Shown piece after piece: positions 44,791 to 52,724 of a stretch of DNA of 64,000 nucleotides (position 1 is its first letter; every line of letters begins with the position of its first letter). Location of the stretch: contig NZ_JH993797.1 in assembly GCF_000316115.1 (NCBI RefSeq), forward strand, positions 5,070,486 to 5,134,485, given 5' to 3'. This stretch comes from Leptolyngbya sp. PCC 7375. GTDB lineage: Bacteria > Cyanobacteriota > Cyanobacteriia > Phormidesmidales > Phormidesmidaceae. A program made the position numbers and the translations under genes. The notes beneath the pieces are model-generated. The model was given only the letters and a program-made list of their open reading frames with translations. It did no database searches and was not told the DNA's origin.

Positions 44791-45407
44791 ATCATCAAAC
44801 CATTGGGAATGATGGTGCATTGGAGATTTCGGCAGGAATGTTCGGTGGGGCTGCCGGGTTTCGCGAGGGCTCAACCCAGCCTACAGATTAGGGCAATAAA
44901 CCCAATCACTCCACCGGTCCTAACTCATAATGTCTCAAAAGGTAGGCCTGTCCTTGAATTGGCCCACTCTGCGAGAAGCCGCTTTGGCGTCTACATCCTA
45001 AATCCTTCTCCCTGGGGGCGAAGGACTTTGAGGCCAGCCCCCCCTTCTCCCTCAGGGAGTAAGGGGTTGGGGGATGTAGAGCTTTGCTCTTCTCGTAGAG
45101 TGGGCTCGAAATATAGAGCTAGCTCTCCTACTTATGTATACACAGTAGCCTTACCAGGGGGAACCGTCAGGGAGGGGGTTGGATAACTGGCGCAACAGTC
45201 AAGACCCCTCTGCCTACGGCACCTCCCCTTGGTAAGGGAAGAACTCTTGTAGACATTATTTGTGGGCAATTCTTTTTGAAAAAAAATAAAAACAATGTAG
45301 CAAAGATAGCCTCTGAAGAAAGATAAATCAAATTTAGAGCATAGCCTCTACTGATAGGCCCATGCTCTCCCATTCCATAAACGGCTATATCAGCTACATC
45401 GCCCATT
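44791..45407. repeat. Gene-free region with a 144-bp foldback (MITE-like) repeat
   Basis: GCCCACTCTGCGAGAAG at 44962-44978 is matched by its complement (one mismatch) at 45089-45105. Inside, CTACATCC at 44991 pairs with GGATGTAG at 45072, and the core holds further CCTTCTCCCT / AGGGAGTAAGGGG hairpins. Neither strand has convincing coding. The nested, GC-rich folding resembles non-autonomous repeats scattered in cyanobacterial genomes. The stretch between the IS and the foldback (44791-44960) is also non-coding. Confidence 0.65.
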
Positions 45408-46223
45408 ATGAAACAGCCCGAACTGACTAAAGAACATCTATTTGACTATGACACTAACAGATTCCATTTCGCCCAACTTATTTATGACATTTTGCTGGGC
45501 GATTATGAGGGTCCCGCTCTGCCATTAGAGCAGCTGCATACCATGGGCAAGCCTTCCCATGTCTTAACGTTCTCCAATGACCAGAATCTTTATTTTCATC
45601 ACAAGTACTACAATAGCCCCAGGCTTCCCATGTTGTTAAAGGTCTACCGAGACTTTATCAAGACGGTCATTGCACCACAGTTTGTAGATAGTCACTTGGT
45701 CGTCCAGGCAAAACCTACATTTCGCATCCACCTGCCGAACAATACCGCCATTCCCGCCGATATCGGTGGTGATCCCATCCGACCTGGATTACACTGCGAT
45801 GCAGACTATAACCACCCCGATGTCGAAGTCAACTTTTGGGTACCATTTACCCAGTGCTACCCCAGCAACACCCTGCATTTAGAGTCCCAGCCTGGCAAGA
45901 GAGATTTCCGGCCCATGGTCCTTAGCAATGGGCAAGTTTTACGGTTCTGGGGTGCCCACTGCTTGCACCACAATCAAATGAACGATCAAGGTCCCACCCG
46001 TGTGTCCTTTGACTTTCGCGTCATGAACAAAAGTGATTGGGATACCATAGATCCAGCGTGGCTGAAACAGATGGCCACCGTCCAACACAAGCTGAAACTC
46101 ACGCTTGGCGATTACTATATGCTATATAACAAAAGCACTCAACAGTTTTCTCACCACTGCAAAAACCGGGTTTCTCGCGGCGACACTAATCCAGCATCAA
46201 CCGCTGCAATCTCGGCTCCATAA
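45408..46223 (+). CDS. StrG-like Fe(II)/2-oxoglutarate-dependent oxygenase
   Basis: A 271-aa cytosolic protein with a double-stranded beta-helix oxygenase signature. H129 and D131 form the HxD pair (PGLHCDADYNHPDVEVNFW), a distal histidine is at 187/188 in WGAHCLHHNQMND, and R198 in TRVSFDFRVM would bind 2-oxoglutarate. The segments FRIHLPNN and TLHLESQPG support the fold. Homologues are named after StrG of streptomycin clusters, but substrates are unknown. The three paralogous small-protein genes lie just downstream on the opposite strand. Whether they are its substrates is speculation. The C-terminal 20 residues look unconserved. Confidence 0.8.
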   Translation: MKQPELTKEHLFDYDTNRFHFAQLIYDILLGDYEGPALPLEQLHTMGKPSHVLTFSNDQNLYFHHKYYNSPRLPMLLKVYRDFIKTVIAPQFVDSHLVVQAKPTFRIHLPNNTAIPADIGGDPIRPGLHCDADYNHPDVEVNFWVPFTQCYPSNTLHLESQPGKRDFRPMVLSNGQVLRFWGAHCLHHNQMNDQGPTRVSFDFRVMNKSDWDTIDPAWLKQMATVQHKLKLTLGDYYMLYNKSTQQFSHHCKNRVSRGDTNPASTAAISAP

Positions 46224-46373
46224 CTGCTGCCGCCTCAACAAAACCCCGATACGCTTGCATCGCAGAAAAAATAGATAATTTTCTCGTTCAAAGAAAATCT
46301 TTTCGCGGTTATTGCCCCGATTGTATAAGTGATAATACTGGCCGGGGGAGAAGGGTGTCGTACGATGTGGCAT
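46197..46373 (-). pseudogene. Fragment of a REP-associated tyrosine transposase (RAYT/IS200-like)
   Basis: About 35 residues from ATG 46373 (TTPFSPGQYYHLYNRGNNRE, then KIFFERENYLFFLR) match the conserved N-terminus of Y1 transposases of the RAYT group. The similarity ends there, and the frame runs into the 3' end of the oxygenase gene. The HUH catalytic motif and the tyrosine are absent, so this is a dead remnant. Confidence 0.75.
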
Positions 46374-46494
46374 CCCATGCCTTAGTGAACTCTTAGGCCT
46401 AAGATGCCCGAGAGAAGGCCGGTTTCTACCCATCCATTATCATCAAGATCCCGGCTTTTCAAGAAATCAGGCTTCTCGGGTGAAGGGATACTCT

Positions 46495-46872
46495 TTATTG
46501 CTGTAAAAATCGTGCTCTACCTGACATTCCTGACTCAAATAGGTCTTGAATAGCATGGGCAAAAGAGTGCCAGCCGTCAGCAACCGGTCGCAAAGATATA
46601 CTCAACGACTGCTGTAAAGAGACATTATCTAAGTCATGCACATTAGCATTAGCAACGGTGTTTACAGCAGTCTGGGCATCATGGGCTAGTGCAACTGGCC
46701 CAGCTTCTGACAGCTGACTTTTAAGGCTAGCAACTTCAGAATGGGAATTTCCATAACATACCGCTGTCCTCTCTATAACAACAGGCTCAATATAAATCGG
46801 AATTTTCAAAACAACAGGAATAACTATTTCGCATCCATGGGGATAGCGATCAAAATCTAAGGGGGTACTCAT
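46495..46872 (-). CDS. Small protein with CE-x2 / LKxPxY / VIE core and C-terminal extension (paralogue 1)
   Basis: A 125-aa protein whose first 40 residues repeat the core of the two short genes upstream: FDRYPHGCEIVIPVVLK, then IPIYIEPVVIER and a final cysteine. C14 and C39 keep the exact 25-residue distance seen in the paralogues, but the second cysteine of the CExC pair is valine here. The remaining 85 residues (SEVASLKSQLSEAGPVALAH onward) are polar and helical and have no counterpart in the others. No signal peptide, no known family. The three genes lie in tandem on the minus strand and look like one expanded family. Confidence 0.6.
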   Translation of the reverse strand: MSTPLDFDRYPHGCEIVIPVVLKIPIYIEPVVIERTAVCYGNSHSEVASLKSQLSEAGPVALAHDAQTAVNTVANANVHDLDNVSLQQSLSISLRPVADGWHSFAHAIQDLFESGMSGRARFLQQ

Positions 46873-46936
46873 AATCTTTACCCGTATAACGATAGAGAAT
46901 CACTCCCCCTGCTAAGGAGCAAGGGGAAAGAGGACT

Positions 46937-47101
46937 TTAATGATAACCTTTGTTAATACACTCAGGCTTTTTCTCGATCACAACAGGGACAACATAAACA
47001 GGTACCTTTAATTTGATCGGTGCACACACCTCACAGGCACGTTTATAGTATTTGTCATACGCCGCAGTATCGAGTTGCATAGTTTCAGTTGCTGTAGTCA
47101 T
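46937..47101 (-). CDS. Small CExC protein, 54 aa (paralogue 2)
   Basis: Translates to 54 residues: a variable N-terminus (MTTATETMQLDTA), then YDKYYKRACEVCAPIKLK, VPVYVVPVVIEKKPEC and the end INKGYH. Cysteines are at 23, 26 and 48. A good ribosome-binding site (AAGGTAGGTG) precedes the ATG by six bases. It matches its neighbours at 46495 and 47198 over the whole core, which supports coding despite its size. The alternating hydrophobic pattern suggests a beta hairpin. Function is unknown. Confidence 0.72.
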   Translation of the reverse strand: MTTATETMQLDTAAYDKYYKRACEVCAPIKLKVPVYVVPVVIEKKPECINKGYH

Positions 47102-47197
47102 ATTTATCACCTACCTTCAAAAAAGAACTGTAATCTGCTAGGAACCGGGAAGAAGATCACGGCATTAAGTGGGCATTAGACTTTACCCAATGTATTC

Positions 47198-47371
47198 TTA
47201 ATACTTCTTCTCTAAACACTTAGGTTCCTTTTCAATCACAATGGGTTCAATATAAATAGGCGTCTTCAGAACAATGGGAATACAGACTTCGCAAGCATGG
47301 TTATAATACTTGTCATAGTATGCGTAGTCTTTTGCGACGCCATTAGTTGTGGTACCAGTTGCAACAGTCAT
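47198..47371 (-). CDS. Small CExC protein, 57 aa (paralogue 3)
   Basis: Translates to 57 residues: variable N-terminus (MTVATGTTTNGVAKDYA), then YYDKYYNHACEVCIPIVLK, TPIYIEPIVIEKEPKC and the basic end LEKKY. Cysteines are at 27, 30 and 52. GAGGT lies eight bases before the ATG. This is the first gene of the tandem trio in the direction of transcription. Core identity with paralogue 2 is high while the first 15 residues differ, showing selection on the cysteine-containing part. No known domain is recognised; metal binding through CExC plus the third cysteine, or a modified peptide, are both possible. Confidence 0.72.
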   Translation of the reverse strand: MTVATGTTTNGVAKDYAYYDKYYNHACEVCIPIVLKTPIYIEPIVIEKEPKCLEKKY

Positions 47372-47389
47372 AACAAAACCTCAGATAAA

Positions 47390-47417
47390 TTGATATCTAG
47401 ATCCTAGGCATCGTCAA
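47390..47417 (-). promoter_or_regulatory. Possible sigma-70 promoter of the small-protein trio
   Basis: On the minus strand TTGACG (47412-47417) and TATCAA (47390-47395) are 16 bp apart. The predicted start site would give a very short leader that barely includes the GAGGT site, so the call is tentative. Confidence 0.35.
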
Positions 47418-47621
47418 ATCGGGTCACATTACCCGAGCGGGTACCATGGCCATTTTTTCAATTCTCACCGTGCTTTGTGACATTTCTTTAAATGCCATGC
47501 AATGCTGAGACCACAACAACTACCACCTAGCGCACTTAAGCTAAGTGAAATCTCTTTCGGTAGCGATTTATACTTTTATATTCCTGGTGAAACCACAGCC
47601 ATCATGGCAGGTGATGCCCCA

Positions 47622-49013
47622 CTAAAACTCCACATTATCGGGCGTCCGAGGGAATGGAATCACATCGCGAATGTTCGTCATACCCGTCATAAACTGCACC
47701 AGTCGCTCAAATCCTAGACCAAATCCCGCATGGGGTACCGTACCATAGCGACGCAAATCTAAATACCACCAGTAATCATCTTTTGGCAAACCCGCCTCCG
47801 TAATGCGCTGCTCCAGCACATCTAAGCGTTCTTCCCGTTGCGAACCTCCAATAATCTCACCGATGCGGGGAGCCAACACATCCATCGCTGCGACAGTTTT
47901 ACCCCCATCATTTAGACGCATATAAAACGCCTTAATCTCAGTGGGATAGTCCGTCACAATTACCGGTTTTTTAAAATACTCTTCCGCTAGATAGCGCTCA
48001 TGCTCAGATTGCATGTCTAAGCCCCAAGAAACTGGATATTCAAATGTCTTGTCACACTTCTCAAGCAAGTTGATGGCGTCCGTATAGGTAATCCGCTCAA
48101 ACTCATTGTTGATGATGTTATCGGCAGTCTCTAAAACTGTTTTTTCAATCCGCTTGTTGAAGAATTCCATGTCATCGGGGCATGCTTCTAATACATACTT
48201 AAAGACAAACTTGAGAAACTCTTCCGCCAGATCCATGTTGCCTTCCAAATCGCAGAAGGCCATCTCCGGCTCCATCATCCAAAACTCTGCCAGATGACGA
48301 GAGGTATTCGAATTTTCTGCTCGGAATGTAGGACCAAAGGTATACACATTCGTAAACGCCATGGCCATAATCTCAGCTTCTAACTGGCCGCTCACAGTCA
48401 AATATGTGGGCTTACCAAAAAAGTCCTGGCCATAATCCACTTTGCCATCATCACCCTTGGGCAATTTGTCCAGGTTCAGGCTGGTAACGGTGAACATTTC
48501 CCCCGCCCCTTCACAGTCACTGGCCGTGAGAATCGGGGTATGAATCCAAAGAAAGCCTCGGCTTTGGAAAAATTCGTGGATGGCGCTGGCACAGGCATTG
48601 CGGACACGGAAAACTGCACCGAGGGTGTTGGTGCGCGATCGCAAGTGCCCCAATCCTCGCAAAAACTCAAACGAATGCCGCTTTTTCTGTAGCGGATAGG
48701 TTTCAGCATCCGACTCACCCACCACATCAAGGCTGCTAGCCTGCAGTTCCACCCGCTGCCCTTTACCCGGCGACTCAGCCAGGGTGCCACTAATCACCAT
48801 CGAAGCCCCCGTAGTGATCCGCTTCATCGCATCATCATAGCCATCCAGGCTAACATCCACAATCACCTGAAGCCCCGTCATAGACGAGCCATCATTAATA
48901 TCCAAAAAACTAAACTTCTTAGAATCACGCTTAGTACGAACCCAACCTTGGATAGTCACAACATCACCAGGGTTGCCAGATTTCAGGATGTGCTTAATAC
49001 GCTGGGTGGCCAT
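47622..49013 (-). CDS. asnS: Asparaginyl-tRNA synthetase
   Basis: Class IIb synthetase charging tRNA-Asn, 463 aa. An N-terminal OB-fold anticodon-binding domain spans about residues 1-105 (VTIQGWVRTKRDSKKFSFLD). The catalytic domain follows with motif 1 around FRVRNACASAIHEFFQSRGF, motif 2 FGPTFRAENSNTSRHLAEFW and motif 3 GFGLGFERLVQFMTG. The insert LPKGDDGKVDYGQDFFGKP and the TYLTVSGQLEAE segment are typical of AsnRS rather than AspRS. Monocistronic; length is normal. Confidence 0.97.
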   Translation of the reverse strand: MATQRIKHILKSGNPGDVVTIQGWVRTKRDSKKFSFLDINDGSSMTGLQVIVDVSLDGYDDAMKRITTGASMVISGTLAESPGKGQRVELQASSLDVVGESDAETYPLQKKRHSFEFLRGLGHLRSRTNTLGAVFRVRNACASAIHEFFQSRGFLWIHTPILTASDCEGAGEMFTVTSLNLDKLPKGDDGKVDYGQDFFGKPTYLTVSGQLEAEIMAMAFTNVYTFGPTFRAENSNTSRHLAEFWMMEPEMAFCDLEGNMDLAEEFLKFVFKYVLEACPDDMEFFNKRIEKTVLETADNIINNEFERITYTDAINLLEKCDKTFEYPVSWGLDMQSEHERYLAEEYFKKPVIVTDYPTEIKAFYMRLNDGGKTVAAMDVLAPRIGEIIGGSQREERLDVLEQRITEAGLPKDDYWWYLDLRRYGTVPHAGFGLGFERLVQFMTGMTNIRDVIPFPRTPDNVEF

Positions 49014-49084
49014 TACCTATATCTATGCCGAAAAATGACTCTATCTAAGGTAACGCAGGCAGCCCCCTTTACCGCCATCATCAT

Positions 49085-49134
49085 CCGTTTTGACTGTAGA
49101 GACGTTCCATGGAACGTCTCTACAGTCAAAACGG
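49085..49134. repeat. Perfect 50-bp palindrome (dispersed repeat type)
   Basis: The sequence from 49085 to 49134 equals its own reverse complement. Its 28-bp heart has the arm GTAGAGACGTTCCA, and a further partial copy (GGAACGTCTCTAC) follows at once. It shares the GTAG...CATG...CTAC plan of the palindrome at 17578. It lies between asnS and the coiled-coil gene. Confidence 0.9.
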
Positions 49135-49157
49135 GGAACGTCTCTACACCAAACGCC

Positions 49158-49493
49158 TCACCCCCCAAACCATCCCCGAAAAAACCATCCCAAAACCATG
49201 CCCAACCCCACAAATCGCAGCACCTGCCAAAACGGCTCCTTCAGGTTATTCCAGGACATCAGCTGATTTTCCAGCGTTTCCTCTAGCGTCTCAATTTGCT
49301 TTTTCAAACGCTTTAACTCAGCCTGAGGCAAATGCCCCTGGGTAATTTTTGCCTGAGCATCAGCCCGCTGCGCAAACGCCTCACGTACTTCGGTATACCG
49401 CTGGCGCAACGCATTAAAGTCCTTAGTCGTTTCATCCAAAGCCGTAGCAAAGTCGGTGAGGTCTTGCTCAGTCAGGGGCAGGGACGATTTCAT
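49158..49493 (-). CDS. Coiled-coil protein with C-terminal membrane anchor
   Basis: A 111-aa protein. Residues 10-80 are an almost continuous charged helix (FNALRQRYTEVREAFAQRAD, then LKRLKKQIETLEETLENQL), and the last 20 (VLRFVGLGMVLGWFFRGWFG) form a tail anchor, so the coiled coil faces the cytoplasm. No family recognised. It is the gene before asnS on the same strand, separated by the 50-bp palindrome. Confidence 0.65.
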   Translation of the reverse strand: MKSSLPLTEQDLTDFATALDETTKDFNALRQRYTEVREAFAQRADAQAKITQGHLPQAELKRLKKQIETLEETLENQLMSWNNLKEPFWQVLRFVGLGMVLGWFFRGWFGG

Positions 49494-49653
49494 AACGCGA
49501 CTCGGCTGGGTAGATATAGACTTAAAGTACAGGAGAGGTTCCTCACAAGAAACCCTCGGCAGATCTCAATAGTAGGTATGGAAGCTATCGATATGAAAGC
49601 TATCGATCTGCACCCATCACGTGGAACGTTATCCACCGTCTCGAAAATAAACC

Positions 49654-49944
49654 ATGGACAAGACAACAATGACGTCATCTGTCAATAACACTCTAGATTT
49701 AGAAACAGCTGAGCCAAAAGCGCTCGCTCAAGCATTGGCAAAGCAGCTATCCATTAGCCCAATGGATTGGCACCGACTAAACTCCAACCGCCAGATACGA
49801 GCAAAGGAGCAGATCGCAGCAGCTCTTGTATATTTGCTCAACGATAATCCAGAGGAAGCATTGCCACGATTAGAACAGGCCGTTGGCTGGCTTAATCGCA
49901 GCATTAAAGCACCCCCGTGTCCGACCCATGGCGAGCGTAAATAA
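49654..49944 (+). CDS. DUF6439-type cyanobacterial protein
   Basis: A 96-aa soluble helical protein: ALAQALAKQLSISPMDWHRL, KEQIAAALVYLLNDNPEEAL, and the C-terminal VGWLNRSIKAPPCPTHG. This pattern matches a small protein conserved across cyanobacteria, of unknown function. The start is ATG 49654 or 49669. Its last 41 bp overlap the end of the converging SAM hydrolase gene. Confidence 0.7.
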   Translation: MDKTTMTSSVNNTLDLETAEPKALAQALAKQLSISPMDWHRLNSNRQIRAKEQIAAALVYLLNDNPEEALPRLEQAVGWLNRSIKAPPCPTHGERK

Positions 49945-50710
49945 GCTCCACTGCATCGCCTACATTTGCCTGAAATGCCTGATGGGCATTACCGCCATTT
50001 ACCGCAATTTCGACATAACCATGGCTACCAACCAGGGCAAGCGCTTCACCTAACTCCATGCGACCATAGGTGGGGCGGTAAGGACAAATATATGTACCCA
50101 GTTGCACATACCAAAGCTGGCTAGTCAGCTCATCCCCTGGAATGGTAGTCACCAAATTGCCAAAATGATCGATATACTGAAGGCTGCCGCGATACCCCTG
50201 GTCCGTTACTACCGCATGATTGATATTCAGACTCACCAGACTAGATACTGATAGCGACGTACCTAGCTCGCCTATAGGAATCCCATTCGCTAAATGCGCA
50301 GCCGTAGGCGCAAATATGTCGCGACCGTGGAAAGTATTACTAGGCTCAGGAGTGTACCAATAATCAGGATTCGTTAGCGCTGTCACTGCCTTAATCACAA
50401 AGCCTGTCAGAATGCCATTATCTGGTGCAATAATGGTTTGCAGCCCGGCAGGTACACTAACTTCAGCCGCAATTGCAGCTCGCTGCGTCCCCACCCCCGG
50501 ATCAACAACCACAACATGGATGGTGCCTACAGGGAAATACAAGTAGCTCGTTATTAAATTAAATCGAGCCGCTAAGATAGCCTGAGGTTTAAGCCCATGG
50601 GTGAGATCTATTATCTGACTTTGGGGGCTGATACTAGCAATGACCCCCTTCATTACACCAACATAGCTATCTCTGTGACCAAAGTCCGTTAGCAATGTGA
50701 TCACACCCAT
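49904..50710 (-). CDS. SAM hydrolase (DUF62, SAM hydroxide adenosyltransferase)
   Basis: From ATG 50710 (MGVITLLTDFGHRDSYVGVM) the protein has 268 aa. DUF62 enzymes split S-adenosylmethionine into adenosine and methionine, related to fluorinase. Landmarks are the TDFGHRDSYVG start with its substrate aspartate, VVVDPGVGT, APDNGILTGF, NTFHGRDIFAPTAAHLA and YIDHFGNLVTTIP. A start at 50764 would add 18 residues and overlap the divergent ferredoxin-like gene, so the internal ATG is preferred. Confidence 0.88.
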   Translation of the reverse strand: MGVITLLTDFGHRDSYVGVMKGVIASISPQSQIIDLTHGLKPQAILAARFNLITSYLYFPVGTIHVVVVDPGVGTQRAAIAAEVSVPAGLQTIIAPDNGILTGFVIKAVTALTNPDYWYTPEPSNTFHGRDIFAPTAAHLANGIPIGELGTSLSVSSLVSLNINHAVVTDQGYRGSLQYIDHFGNLVTTIPGDELTSQLWYVQLGTYICPYRPTYGRMELGEALALVGSHGYVEIAVNGGNAHQAFQANVGDAVELIYARHGSDTGVL

Positions 50711-50745
50711 AGGGCTGCCACTCCCAAAGTGATACGTTTTCCCCA

Positions 50746-51159
50746 ATGAGTAACCCTTTAGCACACTGTGTAGACGCCTTAGCGCTCAATGCAATTGAGC
50801 GTCACATCTTTATATGTGCAGACCAAACTAAACCCAAATGCTGTGACAAAGCTAATAGTATCGATGCCTGGAACTATCTCAAAAAAAGATTGCAAGAATT
50901 GAAGCTAGATAGACCTACTAAAGAACGACCCAGCTGCATTTTTCGCACCAAGGCCAACTGCCTACGCGTCTGCCAGCAAGGACCTATTCTAGTGATTTAT
51001 CCTGACGGTGTTTGGTACCACAGCGCCACACCAGAGGTCATAGAACGCATTATTCAAGAGCATCTTATTGGGAATCAGGTTGTTGAAGACTACGCCTTCC
51101 TGAAAAACCCCTTACCCGATGTAAATAAGTACCGAACAATCCGTGATCCTATTGACTAA
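50746..51159 (+). CDS. Thioredoxin-like [2Fe-2S] ferredoxin-type protein
   Basis: A 137-aa protein with the four-cysteine arrangement of thioredoxin-like ferredoxins: HIFICADQTKPKCCDK near residues 20-35, then FRTKANCLRVCQQGPILVIY near 66-85, followed by PDGVWYHSATPEVIERIIQE. Such proteins transfer electrons or supply clusters; the partner is unknown. Start ATG 50746 is divergent from the SAM hydrolase with 35 bp between. Confidence 0.82.
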   Translation: MSNPLAHCVDALALNAIERHIFICADQTKPKCCDKANSIDAWNYLKKRLQELKLDRPTKERPSCIFRTKANCLRVCQQGPILVIYPDGVWYHSATPEVIERIIQEHLIGNQVVEDYAFLKNPLPDVNKYRTIRDPID

Positions 51160-51471
51160 TTGGGAACAATTGATTTGAACAGATGGGTCAAGCAGTTGAT
51201 ATAAGCGCAATTGCTGTATTCCAATCCATGGGTAACAAAAATTTAATTATGTACAACCTTGCTATAAATTTAACTGGGCTTAATAAAACAACCCTGATTG
51301 ACTATAGTCCGTACAGTATCATCAACAGAGGCGTATACAAACTAATACGAGGACTTTAGAAATCCTTCAACCCCTGATGCACTAGATCATATCTAGTACC
51401 TATCTAATACGTTTTGGATTTATCTTTTATCATCCTATTCCCATAGACTTCGAGTAACACGAGTACACGGC
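51160..51471. other. 312-bp intergenic region without a gene
   Basis: AT-rich sequence between the ferredoxin-like gene and the response regulator. I see no coding frame, RNA fold or strong promoter; it is presumably the leader of the regulator gene. Confidence 0.45.
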
Positions 51472-52119
51472 ATGAAAGAAAATACCACTGGCGATCAAAA
51501 GAAGCTTTTACTTATAGATGACGATCCAAACCTCATCTTGCTTGTCAGAGATTACTTAGAGTTTCGAGGTTATCAAGTTGTCACAGCAGGCAATGGTCGC
51601 GAAGCTCTTGATGTATTGGGTGGATTAGTGCCCGACATGATTATCTGCGATGTCATGATGCCTGAAATGGATGGCTACGCCTTTGTCGAACAGGTACGCC
51701 AAGATCCGGGTAAGAGTTGGATTCCCATTCTATTTTTGTCTGCCAAAGGGCAAAGTCAGGACAGGGTCAAAGGCTTAACCACTGGCGCTGATGTTTACAT
51801 GGTAAAACCATTTGAGCCAGAAGAGCTAGTAGCCCAGGTAGAATCTTCCCTCAAGCAAGCGTCCCGTTTGATTCATCATCAGACCAAAGCTGGCGGAAGT
51901 GCTCCGACCATTCAAGTCCCCTTTGATGTAGAGCTTACTCCCACAGAGTTAAAAGTAGTGCAGTTTGTGGCGCGAGGCATGGCAAACCGTGAAATTGCTG
52001 AAGAACTTAAAGTTAGCCAGCGCACCATTGAGAGCCATGTCAGCAACATGCTTGGCAAAACTGGCCTACACAACCGTACCGAACTAGCCCGCTGGGCTAT
52101 GGAAAATAACAAGGCTTAA
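51472..52119 (+). CDS. Response regulator, NarL/LuxR type, Rre1/Ycf29-like
   Basis: A 215-aa DNA-binding regulator. The receiver (KKLLLIDDDPNLILLVRDYL) has the phospho-acceptor in DMIICDVMMPEMDGYAF and the lysine in VYMVKPFEPEELV. The LuxR-type helix-turn-helix is LTPTELKVVQFVARGMANRE, then IAEELKVSQRTIESHVSNML. The spacing and the wording VRDYLEFRGYQV resemble Rre1 of cyanobacteria and Ycf29 of red-algal plastids, involved in stress control of sigma-factor and chaperone genes. That identity is by resemblance. The island-bearing tRNA-Thr follows 127 bp downstream. Confidence 0.85.
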   Translation: MKENTTGDQKKLLLIDDDPNLILLVRDYLEFRGYQVVTAGNGREALDVLGGLVPDMIICDVMMPEMDGYAFVEQVRQDPGKSWIPILFLSAKGQSQDRVKGLTTGADVYMVKPFEPEELVAQVESSLKQASRLIHHQTKAGGSAPTIQVPFDVELTPTELKVVQFVARGMANREIAEELKVSQRTIESHVSNMLGKTGLHNRTELARWAMENNKA

Positions 52120-52204
52120 TTCCCTTAAAGCTGCAAAATAGGGCAGGTTATTTGCCGTGGATCTGCCCCTTATTTTTGACTAACCAAATTAAGTTCGATA
52201 GTTC

Positions 52205-52235
52205 TTGACTTAAGGGCATCAAATCCCGTTATAAT
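52205..52235 (+). promoter_or_regulatory. Promoter of tRNA-Thr
   Basis: TTGACT at 52205-52210 and TATAAT at 52230-52235, 19 bp apart, end 11 bp before the mature tRNA. Box quality is high although the spacing is slightly long. Confidence 0.7.
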
Positions 52236-52246
52236 GCTAAAGCTTC

Positions 52247-52319
52247 GCTGGTGTAGCTCAGTTGGTAGAGCAGCTGATTTGTAATCAGCCGGTCGTCCGT
52301 TCGAGTCGGATCACCAGCT
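52247..52319 (+). tRNA. tRNA-Thr (TGT)
   Basis: A 73-nt cloverleaf with acceptor GCTGGTG/CACCAGC, anticodon arm GCTGA-TTTGTAA-TCAGC (anticodon TGT) and T arm CCGTTCGAGTCGG. The 3' half from the anticodon loop onward is duplicated at 60004, marking it as an integration site. The expected terminator is not here but after the distant copy. Confidence 0.95.
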
Positions 52320-52333
52320 TTTTAATGAAAACA
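52278..52333 (+). repeat. att-like direct repeat, copy 1 (3' half of tRNA-Thr and flank)
   Basis: These 56 bases recur at 60004-60059 with only a few substitutions, running from the anticodon loop through the tRNA end to TGAAAACA. Identity of a tRNA 3' end at both borders is the hallmark of site-specific integration by a tyrosine recombinase. Confidence 0.85.
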
Positions 52334-52454
52334 TTGCATGTAAAGGATTATAGCCTCCTATACTTTAGTCAGATCTAGAACTTTGAGGGTCATTTTTATT
52401 TGATTTTCGATATCAACTAAGCTCTAGAAGCTATTGATATCAAAGGCTTCAGGT

Positions 52455-52477
52455 AAATTAGTACAGAAATTAGTACA
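52455..52477. repeat. Subterminal island repeat, left copy
   Basis: Two ATTAGTACA units in 23 nt, repeated at 59921-59943 with one difference. These could be recombinase arm sites, judged by place only. Confidence 0.55.
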
Positions 52478-52724
52478 GGCATGAATCTCATGTAGGGATT
52501 TAATCATTCTATTCACTAAAAATAAGTACTGTTTGACCGGCTGACTTTGGATCAACCAGTCAAGTAGTTGCTCTAACAAAGCCGATTCTTCCCCGCTCAG
52601 ACAGTCATTGCTTATTGGGGTGGAGACAACCGGAGACAGCCCAAACCGAAATTTGGCAACCTGATCGTTCCAGTAAAATGACAAACTGAAGACATGGTGT
52701 AGCCAGCATTTCCCAACTGAGTCC

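Noticed and set aside
47502..47717. Plus-strand 71-aa frame over the asnS 3' end
   Set aside because: Half of it is antisense to asnS and the rest has no conserved pattern or ribosome-binding site.
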